Of a stretch of DNA of 42,527 bases, positions 17,961 through 25,884 are shown piece by piece; position 1 is the first letter of the stretch, and each line of letters starts with the position of its first letter. The DNA lies in assembly GCA_959607715.1 (NCBI GenBank), contig CAUHNN010000016.1:1-42527 (forward strand), in the 5' to 3' direction. The position numbers and the translations under genes are program-made. The notes under the pieces are model-generated. The model was not told the DNA's origin, did not search any database, and was given only the letters and a program-made list of their open reading frames with translations. Origin of the DNA: an uncultured Eggerthella sp. (lineage in GTDB: Bacteria; Actinomycetota; Coriobacteriia; Coriobacteriales; Eggerthellaceae).

Positions 17961-18140
17961 CTATGCGGTCTCGATGACCTCACGGTCGCGATAGAAGCCG
18001 CAATTGGGGCACACACGATGAGGCAGCTTGACCTCGCCGCACTGAGGGCAGACGGAACGAGAAGGTGCTGCAATCTTATCGTTTTCGCTCCTACGAGCGT
18101 TGGTGCGAGCTCGACCAGTCTTACGCTTAGGCACTGCCAT
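17961..18140 (-). CDS. rpmF: 50S ribosomal protein L32
   Basis: A 59-residue L32. It starts MAVPKRKTGRARTNARRS and has four zinc-type cysteines in CPQCGEVKLPHRVCPNCGFY. The start is the ATG at 18140, with GAAGGAG about 8 bases upstream; an extended reading frame further upstream (to 18194) would not match the family. A good promoter lies upstream and a terminator downstream, making it potentially a single-gene unit. Confidence 0.97.
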   Translation of the reverse strand: MAVPKRKTGRARTNARRSENDKIAAPSRSVCPQCGEVKLPHRVCPNCGFYRDREVIETA

Positions 18141-18200
18141 GATTTCTTCTCCTTCTATACTGCCAGGCTCAACCTGAAAATCACAATTACGCAAAAAAGT

Positions 18201-18229
18201 ATTCTAGCAAAACGATTTACTCGTTTCAA
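18201..18229 (-). promoter_or_regulatory. Promoter of rpmF
   Basis: On the minus strand TTGAAA (18229-18224), a 17-bp spacer, then TAGAAT (18206-18201), preceded by TGC, giving an extended -10. Start of transcription would be about 18194, 54 bases before the rpmF ATG. Confidence 0.75.
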
Positions 18230-18257
18230 GCATCAATATACGCGATGCCGAAAAGGC

Positions 18258-18815
18258 TTAAGAACGCTTGTCGTCTTCGAACGTGATATTGCTCAGGACG
18301 GCAAACGGATTGGGGTGGAAATCATCATCTTCCGAACCCTTGTCGCAGGTGCACTCCTCGACGTTGAGGTTCGCGCCGCACCCAGCGCACAGACCCTTGC
18401 ATCCATCGTCGCACAGCGGCGTGAGGGGCACCTCGATCGAAAGGGCGGCGATGAGGAGCGGTTCGAGATCGATAACGCGATCTTCCCCGAGGACTTCGTA
18501 TTCTTCGCGCTCTTCGTCGGTCGGCTCGACGTCGGAGCCGGGGATGAGGAAATACCCCTCCACTTCCCCTTCCAGAAGGTACGCAGCAGGCTCGAGACAG
18601 CGCGCGCAGTCGGTAACGGCGTCGCCGATCACCGTGCCCGTCACGAGCAGGGCACCACCGGTGTTGGTGACCTGGACGCTCCATTTCAAGGGATGGGAAA
18701 ACGAGTAGACGTCGGTTCCCTGCGTAAGTTCCGGCAGTTCGAACGTGCCGGAAAAAGGCAAGCTCTCCGCTGCGGCGAAGAGCTTGTCAGGAACCTCGAT
18801 GGTAACCGAGCTCAT
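18258..18815 (-). CDS. DUF177 (YceD-type) metal-binding protein
   Basis: A 185-residue DUF177 protein. YceD-type members sit next to rpmF and have been linked to 23S rRNA metabolism in other bacteria. It has the conserved CARC motif (CARCLEP) and a second cysteine group, CDDGCKGLCAGCGANLN, suggesting zinc binding. The start is the ATG at 18815, which overlaps the stop of the preceding gene as TGATG; a TTG one codon earlier is possible but less likely. The C-terminus is acidic and ends in NPFAVLSNITFEDDKRS. The rpmF promoter lies between the two genes, so rpmF can be expressed separately. Confidence 0.88.
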   Translation of the reverse strand: MSSVTIEVPDKLFAAAESLPFSGTFELPELTQGTDVYSFSHPLKWSVQVTNTGGALLVTGTVIGDAVTDCARCLEPAAYLLEGEVEGYFLIPGSDVEPTDEEREEYEVLGEDRVIDLEPLLIAALSIEVPLTPLCDDGCKGLCAGCGANLNVEECTCDKGSEDDDFHPNPFAVLSNITFEDDKRS

Positions 18816-19291
18816 CAACGACCCGCATTCAGGGAGTTGGCATTCAAACGATCGCGGCAGCGACGCACGCTGTTGAGCGCCGTGTCGAGGCTCTGTTCGA
18901 CGTGGCTGAAAACCTCATCGGCGTAATCTTCCGCGCCGGCACGCGTCTCGCGCTCGAGCTCACGAGCCTCGGCGAGAATGGCGTCGGCCTGCTGCTGGGA
19001 GATGCGAACGATCTCCTGCTCGCTGGCGATGGTGATGGCCTGGCTGCGGGCGTCCTCGATGAGGCGGCTTGCCTGGGCCTCGGCTTCATCGAGAAGGGCC
19101 TGGCGCTCGCGAATGACCTGGCGCGCCTGGGCGAATTCGCTCGGGAACGTGTCGCGGATTTCATCGAGAATCTCGAAAGCAGCCCGGGCATCGACCTGCC
19201 TGAAGCCGCTTTTGCCAAAGCCTGCGGGTTTTGAATCCTCGATGAGCATTACCAGATCCTCAACGAGATTCAATACTCCTGTTTCGTCCAT
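18815..19291 (-). CDS. Coiled-coil protein, DivIVA/ATP-synthase-b-like
   Basis: A 158-residue protein of unknown function. Residues about 30-140 are strongly helical, rich in Ala, Glu, Gln and Arg (for example EFAQARQVIRERQALLDEAE), and resemble the coiled coils of DivIVA-type or ATP-synthase b/H-type proteins. The N-terminus (ETGVLNLVEDLVMLIEDSK) looks like a short amphipathic segment. There is no membrane segment. The start is the ATG at 19291, with GAAAGG about 9 bases upstream; a TTG two codons earlier would leave almost no spacing. It is coupled to the DUF177 gene by a TGATG overlap. Such a gene recurs near coaD/rsmD in Gram-positive genomes; its job is not known from the sequence. Confidence 0.75.
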   Translation of the reverse strand: MDETGVLNLVEDLVMLIEDSKPAGFGKSGFRQVDARAAFEILDEIRDTFPSEFAQARQVIRERQALLDEAEAQASRLIEDARSQAITIASEQEIVRISQQQADAILAEARELERETRAGAEDYADEVFSHVEQSLDTALNSVRRCRDRLNANSLNAGR

Positions 19292-19336
19292 GTTCAACCT
19301 TTCACAAGTGCTCAGCCAATGAGCATACCGCGTTTC

Positions 19337-19345
19337 ATTGTATCA
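19337..19345 (-). promoter_or_regulatory. Possible extended -10 promoter before the coiled-coil gene
   Basis: The minus strand reads TGATACAAT (19345-19337), a TG-N-TACAAT extended -10 without a clear -35 box. It would give a leader of about 40 bases. This is a single weak match. Confidence 0.35.
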
Positions 19346-19412
19346 ATTCGTTCATTGACCATTTCGATAGTTTAGCAAAAAAGATCAGATGGAGGAAAAA
19401 CGTGGAGAAAAC

Positions 19413-19922
19413 CTACGATTCGAGCTGCGCTTTCGCCTTGTAGGCGTCGGCGAAGTACTCATGCAGGGCCTCTTCGACGCATGCGGGAACAAAGCCCTTC
19501 ACTTCACCGCCCATAGACGCCATCTCACGGATGATGGACGAGGAAAGGTACATGAACTTCGGCGGGGACATGATGAAGAACGTCTCGAGATCCTGGCTCA
19601 GCTCGTAGTTGAGCGCTGTCATCTGGAACTCGTATTCGAAGTCGGTCACCGCGCGAAGGCCTTTGACGACGACGTGTGCGTCGAGGTTGCGCACCAGGTC
19701 GACCAGCAGCCCATCGAAGCTGATGACGCTGACGTTCGGGGTATCTGCGAGTGCGCGCTTGGCGAGGTCGACGCGCGTATCGAGATCGAACATGGGGCTT
19801 TTCTTCACGGACTTCGCCACTGCGACGACGACATCGTCGAAGATCTGGGCAGCGCGAAGGATGACATCGACGTGTCCAGCGGTGATGGGATCGAAGGTCC
19901 CGGGCACTACCGCTCGCTTCAT
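19413..19922 (-). CDS. coaD: Phosphopantetheine adenylyltransferase
   Basis: Fourth step of coenzyme A synthesis: 4'-phosphopantetheine plus ATP gives dephospho-CoA. The 169-residue protein shows AVVPGTFDPITAGHVDVI with the nucleotidyltransferase TxGH motif, GLRAVTDFEYEFQM and MYLSSSIIREMA. The start is the ATG at 19922, which overlaps the rsmD stop in an ATGA junction and has GAAGG upstream; a longer in-frame extension upstream is compositionally wrong and overlaps rsmD. The pair rsmD-coaD is a widespread arrangement. Confidence 0.97.
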   Translation of the reverse strand: MKRAVVPGTFDPITAGHVDVILRAAQIFDDVVVAVAKSVKKSPMFDLDTRVDLAKRALADTPNVSVISFDGLLVDLVRNLDAHVVVKGLRAVTDFEYEFQMTALNYELSQDLETFFIMSPPKFMYLSSSIIREMASMGGEVKGFVPACVEEALHEYFADAYKAKAQLES

Positions 19923-20497
19923 TTCGTTTCCTTCCTCAGGGTAACAAGAGATGTGTCGCCGTAATCTTTCACGGAAACAAGTTCGTATTGTAGCGTACCG
20001 ACTACTTCCTGAACCGCCTGCTTGTCCTTTTTGGCATGCTCGTAACAGACGAACGCGCCTTCGTTGAGCGCGCCGGCCTCGTCGAGCGCAGTGACGAGAC
20101 CGAGCACCTTCTCGGGATCGAAGGCGTAGGGCGGATCGAGGAACACGATGTCGAAGGCGCCCACGACGCTCGCGGGAAGCGTGAAGGCATCGGAGCGCCT
20201 TAGGCGAAACCGCGCGGGGGGAAGCTTCAGGTCGCGGGCGTTCTCCTCGATGACGGCCGCGGCGGCGCGCGCCTGCTCGCAGGCGAGGACGAACGATGCT
20301 CCCCTGCTCAGGCACTCGAATCCGAGCGCCCCCGATCCAGCGAAGGCATCGAGCACCCGCGCACCCTCGAACGTACCGCGCGCGCTCATGAGGGCGCTCA
20401 TGAGCGCCTCCCTTACGCGATCGGTTGTCGGACGGGTGTTTTCACCCTTCAGGCTCTTGAGGCGACGCCCCCTCATCTCACCGGCGATGATCCTCAT
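19919..20497 (-). CDS. rsmD: 16S rRNA (guanine966-N2)-methyltransferase
   Basis: A 192-residue Rossmann-fold methyltransferase. It starts MRIIAGEMRGRRLKSLKG (the family beginning RIIAGxxRGRxL). VLDAFAGSGALGFECLSRG forms the SAM site and FLDPPYAFDP the catalytic DPPY. The ATG at 20497 has GAGG upstream, overlaps recG by 4 bases (ATGA) and ends in an ATGA overlap with coaD. Coupled translation of recG-rsmD-coaD is likely. Confidence 0.96.
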   Translation of the reverse strand: MRIIAGEMRGRRLKSLKGENTRPTTDRVREALMSALMSARGTFEGARVLDAFAGSGALGFECLSRGASFVLACEQARAAAAVIEENARDLKLPPARFRLRRSDAFTLPASVVGAFDIVFLDPPYAFDPEKVLGLVTALDEAGALNEGAFVCYEHAKKDKQAVQEVVGTLQYELVSVKDYGDTSLVTLRKETK

Positions 20498-22692
20498 CGT
20501 TTCCTCGCTTCCTTCACCGCCGCCAATTCGCGGCGCACGGCCTTCATCTCGTCTTCGCTCACTATACCGCCGTCAAGGCATTCCTTCGCATCGCGATAGG
20601 CCGCCTCGATCACCGGGGCGTCGCGCACCACGCTCACCAGACGCAAGGGCGAGCGTCCGTGTTGACGATCCCCCAAGACGTCGCCTTCGCGCCGAAGCGC
20701 CAAATCCTCTTCGGAAAGCCTGAAGCCGTCTTCTGTCCTCTCGAGCATCTCCAGGCGCTCGAGGGACTGCGGGGCCCGCGAGCGGGAAACGAGGAACACC
20801 TTCCCTGGCCTGTCGCCGCGCCCGACGCGGCCCCTGAGCTGATGAAGCTGAGCAAGGCCGAAGCGATCGGCGTCCTCGATGATCATCACGGTCGCGTTCG
20901 GCACGTCGACGCCGACCTCGACGACGGTCGTCGAAACGAGCACGTCGATCACTCCGCTTCTGAATTCGTCCATGATGCGCTGCTTTTCCGCAGAAGCGAG
21001 CTTGCCGTGGAGCAATCCCACCCGAGCAGCAGGGACGATCTGCTCCTGCAGCACCTGGGCATGAAGGGCCGCGGCGGAAAGAGGGGCGCCCGCTTCATCG
21101 TGGTCTATTCCCCACTCGATAGCGGCGTACTCGAAGCCCGAAGCCTCGTCGACCGTCCCCTCGCGCGAAGGCTCGGGAAGGTCGACGCCGATCAACGGGC
21201 AGATCACATATGCCTGCTCTCCGCGCTCGAGGGCCGCGCGAAGAGCGTCGTAGGCGATGCCCTCTTCCGAGAAATGGCATACCGTGGTCGTCCTGCCCGC
21301 CTGCGTGCCCGGTGCCTGGCGTAGATACCCAAGCGTCATCCCCCCGTAGCGCGCGAGGGCGAGAGAGCGCGGGATAGGCGTAGCCGTCATGGACAAAACA
21401 TCGCAGCCGGGAGCCTTCGCGATAAGCGCATCGCGCTGCTCGACGCCGAAACGCTGCTGTTCGTCGATACACACCAACGAGGCGCAAGCAGGCACCACAT
21501 CGTTCTCGAGCAGGGCATGGGTACCGAAGAGAACGCTCAAATCCCCACTCGAAAGACGCGCGCACAGCGACTCGCGCTCGGAAGGAGCGGTAGATGACGT
21601 GAGAACGCCCCACGACACCCCGCATGCATCGAGCAGCGGCCCGATACGATCTCCGTATTGGCGGACGAGAACCTCGGTCGGGCCCATCATGAGAGCCTGC
21701 GTGCCCGAAGCGCCGCACGCGCCGAGAGCGAAGGCGGCAACGAGGGTCTTGCCGGTGCCCACATCGCCCAAGAGAAGATGGTTCATGGCGCGAGGGGCGC
21801 TCATGAGCGAGTAGATCTCATCGATGGCCGCGCGCTGATCATCGGTCGGGTCGAAGCGCAACGCCGCACGAAGCGACTCGATAAGCGGGCCATCGACGCG
21901 ATGACGGTACGGCTCGACCCCGCGCATCCGCTCTTCCTGCGCCTCGATAAGCTCGAGCTCAAGGAAAAACAGCTCTTCGTAGCGAAGCCTCCGACGCGCC
22001 TGGCGGGCATCTTCCATGGAAACGGGCGCATGGATACCGCGCAGCGCCTGGTAGCGAGAGTAAAGGCGATAGCGGCGGCGAAACGCGAGCGGAAGCGGGT
22101 CGTAGAGGCCCTCCACGCGCTCGAGCGCATTGGCGATGAACCGACGCATCATCGCCCTCGAAAGCTTCGCGGTGGAAGGATGGAGAGCGAGCACCTTTCC
22201 TTTCAGGCGCTCTTCCGGCTCATGAGGCTCGATAGTGGGGTTGGTCATGCGCTTGAACCCGTAGGAGAACTCGATCTTGCCCGAGACGGCTATCCCCTGC
22301 CCCTCATGAAGGGATTCGGCCAACCACGGCTGGTTGAAGCACGTGACGATGATCGCACCCGTTCGATCGACGAGCGTGATCTCGACGATCGACAAACGCG
22401 GACGAGGCGATTTGCGCTTGACCTCGTGAACGATGCCCGACAACGTGCAGAAGGATCCGATACGGGCGCTTTGAGCCGTGGCGACTTCCGACATGTCGAT
22501 GTAGCGGATCGGATAGAGAGACAAAAGGTCGCGCACACGCTCGACACCGTAGGCAGACGACAGGATAGACGCACGCGCGGCGCTGACCTGGGACACCGTC
22601 GTGACGGGATCCTCGAAGGCAAGAGAAGAACGAAGGCGGTCAAGGACGTTGCCTTGATCCGCCTTCGCTGTAGGGTTTTTGGTTCGGGACAC
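20494..22692 (-). CDS. recG: ATP-dependent DNA helicase RecG
   Basis: Branch-migrating helicase that remodels stalled forks and recombination intermediates. The 732-residue protein has the N-terminal wedge/OB domain (GIVHEVKRKSPRPRLS; FKRMTNPTIEP), GDVGTGKTLVAAF (motif I), CIDEQQRFGVEQR (motif II; DEQQ where most RecG have DEQH), TATPIPRSLALARY (motif III) and the C-terminal QLRGRVGRGD. The start is GTG at 22692, with GGAG some 10-12 bases upstream. It is 15 bp from the FakA-like gene. Confidence 0.96.
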   Translation of the reverse strand: MSRTKNPTAKADQGNVLDRLRSSLAFEDPVTTVSQVSAARASILSSAYGVERVRDLLSLYPIRYIDMSEVATAQSARIGSFCTLSGIVHEVKRKSPRPRLSIVEITLVDRTGAIIVTCFNQPWLAESLHEGQGIAVSGKIEFSYGFKRMTNPTIEPHEPEERLKGKVLALHPSTAKLSRAMMRRFIANALERVEGLYDPLPLAFRRRYRLYSRYQALRGIHAPVSMEDARQARRRLRYEELFFLELELIEAQEERMRGVEPYRHRVDGPLIESLRAALRFDPTDDQRAAIDEIYSLMSAPRAMNHLLLGDVGTGKTLVAAFALGACGASGTQALMMGPTEVLVRQYGDRIGPLLDACGVSWGVLTSSTAPSERESLCARLSSGDLSVLFGTHALLENDVVPACASLVCIDEQQRFGVEQRDALIAKAPGCDVLSMTATPIPRSLALARYGGMTLGYLRQAPGTQAGRTTTVCHFSEEGIAYDALRAALERGEQAYVICPLIGVDLPEPSREGTVDEASGFEYAAIEWGIDHDEAGAPLSAAALHAQVLQEQIVPAARVGLLHGKLASAEKQRIMDEFRSGVIDVLVSTTVVEVGVDVPNATVMIIEDADRFGLAQLHQLRGRVGRGDRPGKVFLVSRSRAPQSLERLEMLERTEDGFRLSEEDLALRREGDVLGDRQHGRSPLRLVSVVRDAPVIEAAYRDAKECLDGGIVSEDEMKAVRRELAAVKEARKR

Positions 22693-22707
22693 CGATTGGC
22701 TCCGCTG

Positions 22708-24336
22708 TTACTCGACGGAAAGGACGATCGGATAAAGCGGCTGCTCGCCGCGATGGGAATCGATCTCAAGATCCTCGAATCGCCCCTCGATCTGATCGAT
22801 CAAGGCCTCGAAGGCCTCGTCGGCATAGTCTTCGCCGGCAAGGATAGTGAGGGTGTCGCAATCTTCAGCCTCGAGGACCTCGAGAATGCGCAGCGTAGCG
22901 TCTTCGATGGAATCGCTTACGACTTCAAGCTCGCCAGCGGCGATGCCGATGACGTCGCCGTCGTGGATGGGGTTGCCGTGAACATCTTTGGAATCCTTGA
23001 TGGCGACGGTGACCTCACCGGTCTTCACCTCGGCGCACGCTTCGGTCATCGCCTCGACGTTTTCCTCGAGGCTTGCCGTCTCGTCGAAGGCGAAGAGGGC
23101 CGAGAAAGCCTCGGGCACGCTCTTGGTGGTCACGACCGCGCACGGCTTCTCGGAAACCTGGGCGCAGGACTGGGATGCCATGATGATGTTGCTGTTGTTC
23201 GGCAGGATGATGACGGCGTCGGCGTTGACCTTCTCGACCGCATCGAGCAACTCCTTGGTGGAGGGGTTCATGGTCTGGCCACCCGAAACGACGTAATCGA
23301 CGCCAAGGCTCTCGAGGATCGCCGCGTTGCCGGAGCCTGCCGCAACGGCGACGAAGCCGATGGCCTTATGCTCAGCTTCCTGCTCGCGCTCGAGGTTCGC
23401 GGTGCGCTCTTCGCTCTGGAGCTTCATGTTGTGGATGAAGACCTCGGAGATCTGACCGCGCTCGAGGAAGTAGGCGAGCACCTGGTCGGGATGGTTGGAA
23501 TGAACGTGGACCTTGAACTTCGGGTTGCTTCCCACGCACAGCTCGCAATCGCCCATGGTCTGCAGGAAGTCGAGGGCCTCTTCGGCGTTGAGGGTATCGG
23601 AATCGACGAGGAATTCATTGCAGTACATGAACGCCGAGCCCTCCCAGTCGTTGATCTGCTCGATCTCGACCTTAGGAGCCGCGGTGCGCGCGAAGGCGAG
23701 CTCGTCGCCCATCGTCTCCGAGCGACCGGTAAGGGCCGCGACGAAGGAGTCGAAGAAAATAGCGATGCCGAAGCCGCCCGCATCGACGACGCCGTTTTCC
23801 TTCAGGACCGGCAGAAGCTCGGGCGTGCGCTGAACGGAAGCGTAGGCTTCCCCGACGATGAACTGAAGCCCCTCGTCGAGCTCCATCTTCTTCTTGCGGG
23901 CCTTGTGGGCACCGGAAGCGGTGTCGCGCAGGACGGTGAGGATGGTTCCTTCGACCGGCTTGCGGACGGCGTTGAAGGCGACCTCGACAGCGCGGGAGAA
24001 CGCGTCATCGACGGCCACGAGATCGAATTCGTCGTGGTCGGCGATTCCTTCGCACAGGCCGCGCATGATCTGGGAGGTGATGACGCCGGAGTTGCCGCGT
24101 GCGCCCATGAGGGCGCCCTGGGTGATCGCGCGGCGACGCTCTTCGTCGGTTGCGCCGATAGGAAGGGCCGCGAGGTTATCGACGACCATGGCAAGCGTCA
24201 GGGACATGTTGGTGCCGGTATCGCCGTCGGGAACCGGGAATACGTTCAAGCGGTTGATCTCATCTTTACGAGCGGACAACGCCTTGGACGCAGCTGCGAT
24301 GGCGTTGACGATGTCGTTAGACGTGTAATTGCTCAT
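22708..24336 (-). CDS. DAK2-domain fatty-acid-kinase-like protein (FakA/YloV)
   Basis: A 542-residue protein of the FakA/YloV family. The N-terminal DAK2 (DhaL) nucleotide domain has INRLNVFPVPDGDTGTNM (about 28-45), GARGNSGVITSQIMRG and DAGGFGIAIF. A central FakA-type domain and a C-terminal DegV-related region (GGQTMNPSTKELLDAV) follow. In studied Firmicutes FakA phosphorylates fatty acids bound to FakB; no fakB is in this window, so the substrate here is inferred. The ATG at 24336 has AAGGAG about 12 bases upstream. It follows the Asp23 gene and precedes recG, as yloU-yloV-recG do in Bacillus. Confidence 0.92.
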   Translation of the reverse strand: MSNYTSNDIVNAIAAASKALSARKDEINRLNVFPVPDGDTGTNMSLTLAMVVDNLAALPIGATDEERRRAITQGALMGARGNSGVITSQIMRGLCEGIADHDEFDLVAVDDAFSRAVEVAFNAVRKPVEGTILTVLRDTASGAHKARKKKMELDEGLQFIVGEAYASVQRTPELLPVLKENGVVDAGGFGIAIFFDSFVAALTGRSETMGDELAFARTAAPKVEIEQINDWEGSAFMYCNEFLVDSDTLNAEEALDFLQTMGDCELCVGSNPKFKVHVHSNHPDQVLAYFLERGQISEVFIHNMKLQSEERTANLEREQEAEHKAIGFVAVAAGSGNAAILESLGVDYVVSGGQTMNPSTKELLDAVEKVNADAVIILPNNSNIIMASQSCAQVSEKPCAVVTTKSVPEAFSALFAFDETASLEENVEAMTEACAEVKTGEVTVAIKDSKDVHGNPIHDGDVIGIAAGELEVVSDSIEDATLRILEVLEAEDCDTLTILAGEDYADEAFEALIDQIEGRFEDLEIDSHRGEQPLYPIVLSVE

Positions 24337-24382
24337 GTGTTTCGATTACTCCTTGATGACCTGGATACTGCGAGCTTGGTGA

Positions 24383-24727
24383 TTAACGGACCTTGATGCC
24401 CTGAACGTGGACCTCGACGCCCTTGAAGGGAGCGCGGACGAATTCCTTCAACGCGAAGGTGACCTGCTCGACGAGGTTGCTGGAGACGACGTTGATGTTC
24501 ACCCCGTGCTCGAGGATGACGTAAAGGCTCACGAGCGTTCCCTCTTCGTCGGTGGTGACGACGATGCCGCGGCGAAGGCGGGACGCGGGAAGAAGCTTCG
24601 CCAATCCATCGACGGCGTTCGGGGCCGCCATTCCGACGACGCCGTAGCATTCGAGGGCGGCATGACCTGCAACGTCGGCGATGACGTCGTCGGTGACCGT
24701 GAGGTTGCCTGCGATTTCTTTACCCAT
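24383..24727 (-). CDS. Asp23/Gls24 family envelope-stress protein
   Basis: A 114-residue Asp23/Gls24 (YloU-type) protein, a small alpha/beta protein that in some Gram-positives is membrane-associated and linked to envelope stress. It has the characteristic lines LTVTDDVIADVAGHAALE and GVEVHVQGIKV, with VSLYVILEHGVNINVV in the middle. The ATG at 24727 has GAAAGGA upstream. It is adjacent to the FakA-like gene and divergent from rpmB, the same neighbourhood as in Bacillus. Confidence 0.93.
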   Translation of the reverse strand: MGKEIAGNLTVTDDVIADVAGHAALECYGVVGMAAPNAVDGLAKLLPASRLRRGIVVTTDEEGTLVSLYVILEHGVNINVVSSNLVEQVTFALKEFVRAPFKGVEVHVQGIKVR

Positions 24728-24957
24728 TATCTATCCTTTCAGAGGCGCAGGAGCCGACCGGCTCGACGCGCGTGATGATGACGATGACCGATCATCCAGT
24801 ATACCCGAGAATCCTCCCCGCAGATACGTGCGCACCGAACGCACAAAATTTATTTGACTATCTAACTTTTCCCGCTCGTAGCGAAGTGCGCTATCATTGC
24901 TTGATGCCGAATCGGCGATGGCCCGGCATCGATGCCTTCCTGAATGGGAAAATCATC
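24728..24957. other. Divergent intergenic region, left part
   Basis: This part of the 326-bp gap between the Asp23 gene and rpmB should contain the minus-strand promoter for the Asp23-FakA-recG group. The best candidate (TATACT on the minus strand at 24803-24798) has no good -35 box. TTGACT at 24854-24859 is on the plus strand without a matching -10. Confidence 0.4.
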
Positions 24958-24986
24958 TTGGACTATCGTCTTCTATATGGTATAGT
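24958..24986 (+). promoter_or_regulatory. Promoter of rpmB
   Basis: TTGGAC (24958-24963), a 17-bp spacer and TATAGT (24981-24986) form a strong sigma-A-like promoter. Transcription would begin near 24993, leaving a leader of about 60 bases before the rpmB ATG. Confidence 0.8.
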
Positions 24987-25053
24987 ATTCGGGCTTTTGG
25001 AAATCAGCGGTATCTAGCCGTAGAGAAATACGAAGTAATGGAGTTGATCAAGA

Positions 25054-25242
25054 ATGTCCAAAGTTTGCGAGATCTGCGGTAAGGCACCCGTCGCTGGTCG
25101 TAGCATCAGCCACTCCCACCGCGTCAGCAACCGCACCTTCCGTCCTAACATCCAGAAGGTCACCATCAAGCTGAACGGCAAGGTCAAGCGTGCCAACGTT
25201 TGCACCAAGTGCATGAAGTCCAACAAGATCGAGCGCGCATAG
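25054..25242 (+). CDS. rpmB: 50S ribosomal protein L28
   Basis: A 62-residue L28 of the 50S subunit, MSKVCEICGKAPVAGRSISH..., with two CxxC pairs (C5/C8 and C-T-K-C near residue 52), the zinc-type variant. The basic central part and the final NVCTKCMKSNKIERA are typical. The ATG at 25054 has GGAG about 10 bases upstream, a clear promoter upstream and a strong terminator after it, so it is a monocistronic unit. It is divergent from the Asp23 gene. Confidence 0.97.
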   Translation: MSKVCEICGKAPVAGRSISHSHRVSNRTFRPNIQKVTIKLNGKVKRANVCTKCMKSNKIERA

Positions 25243-25278
25243 CTCCGTCGTCTTCGGACTTTCCCATAGCTCTTCTTT

Positions 25279-25311
25279 AAGCGCCGCATCCCACTGGGAT
25301 CGGCGCTTTTT
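25279..25311 (+). terminator. Rho-independent terminator of rpmB
   Basis: A 13-bp stem with one bulged C (left arm 25279-25292, right arm 25296-25308) and a 3-base loop is followed by TTTTT at 25307-25311. It lies 36 bases after the rpmB stop. Confidence 0.92.
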
Positions 25312-25400
25312 GAGGTTTCTGACACGCTCGCAGACTCACTCTTCCTCGGCTGATCGACGTCCTTCGCACCGAACCGCGAGCGCTATCCTATCGCCAACGA

Positions 25401-25435
25401 AAATAAAAAGCGCGGCTGAAACCAACCAGCCGCGC
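25401..25435 (-). terminator. Rho-independent terminator of the smpB-side operon
   Basis: GCGCGGCTG (25410-25418) pairs perfectly with CAGCCGCGC (25427-25435) across an 8-base loop. On the minus strand it is followed by TTTTTATTT. It marks the end of the minus-strand unit that finishes with the small acidic gene at 25469 and faces the rpmB terminator. Confidence 0.9.
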
Positions 25436-25468
25436 CATGAACGCCAATCGAATAACCAGTAGGGCCGC

Positions 25469-25873
25469 TCATCGTTTCTTGAACGAGAAAACCCCCTTGA
25501 GATCCCCTACTGTATCGGATATCTCGGTGACGACTTCCTTGCCGTCGCGAAGAACGCTGCCGATGGCGCGCCCTGCATCGACGAGGTTGTCCTTCATCTC
25601 TTCGGAAAGGAATTCCCCTTCCTTTTTCTTCGCCGGCTTAGCGTCGGTCGATTCAACATCGTCGTCAACGGCATCCGCCTCGGCATCGCCATCGCATGTC
25701 GCCCCGACGGCCTCTTTCTCCACTTCGCATTGGAGCAGATAAAGCGCGTCATCGATCTTGTCGAGCTTCTTGACGTACTGGGGGGCTTCGCTGGAAAGAG
25801 ACTCCACCGCCGATTGGACATCGTAGAGACGCGCATAGAGCGTCTCGATCATCTTCAGAACGTCTTCGTTCAT
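25469..25873 (-). CDS. Small acidic protein of unknown function
   Basis: I do not recognise this 134-residue protein. Residues 1-50 look helical and coiled-coil-like (MNEDVLKMIETLYARLYDVQ). Residues about 55-80 are very acidic (DGDAEADAVDDDVES), followed by a basic patch PAKKKEGE. The C-terminal third is helical (DNLVDAGRAIGSVLRDGKEV) and ends in SFKKR. There is no signal peptide or membrane segment. The ATG at 25873 with AGGGG 8 bases upstream is preferred over a GTG one codon earlier. It is the last gene before a strong terminator and follows smpB by 11 bp, so it is co-transcribed with smpB. It could be a lineage-specific stress or scaffold protein; that is speculation. Confidence 0.7.
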   Translation of the reverse strand: MNEDVLKMIETLYARLYDVQSAVESLSSEAPQYVKKLDKIDDALYLLQCEVEKEAVGATCDGDAEADAVDDDVESTDAKPAKKKEGEFLSEEMKDNLVDAGRAIGSVLRDGKEVVTEISDTVGDLKGVFSFKKR

Positions 25874-25884
25874 CACACCAACCC

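Noticed and set aside
19413..20315. A longer coaD-frame start at 20315
   Set aside because: The extra N-terminal part is Arg-rich nonsense inside rsmD; family length and ATGA overlap support ATG 19922.
21658..24396. A 912-codon open frame opposite recG and the FakA-like gene
   Set aside because: Antisense artefact of GC-rich codons; spans two real genes.
24772..25017. An 81-codon plus-strand frame starting MMMTMTDHP
   Set aside because: It covers the rpmB promoter region and has no protein-like features or ribosome binding site.
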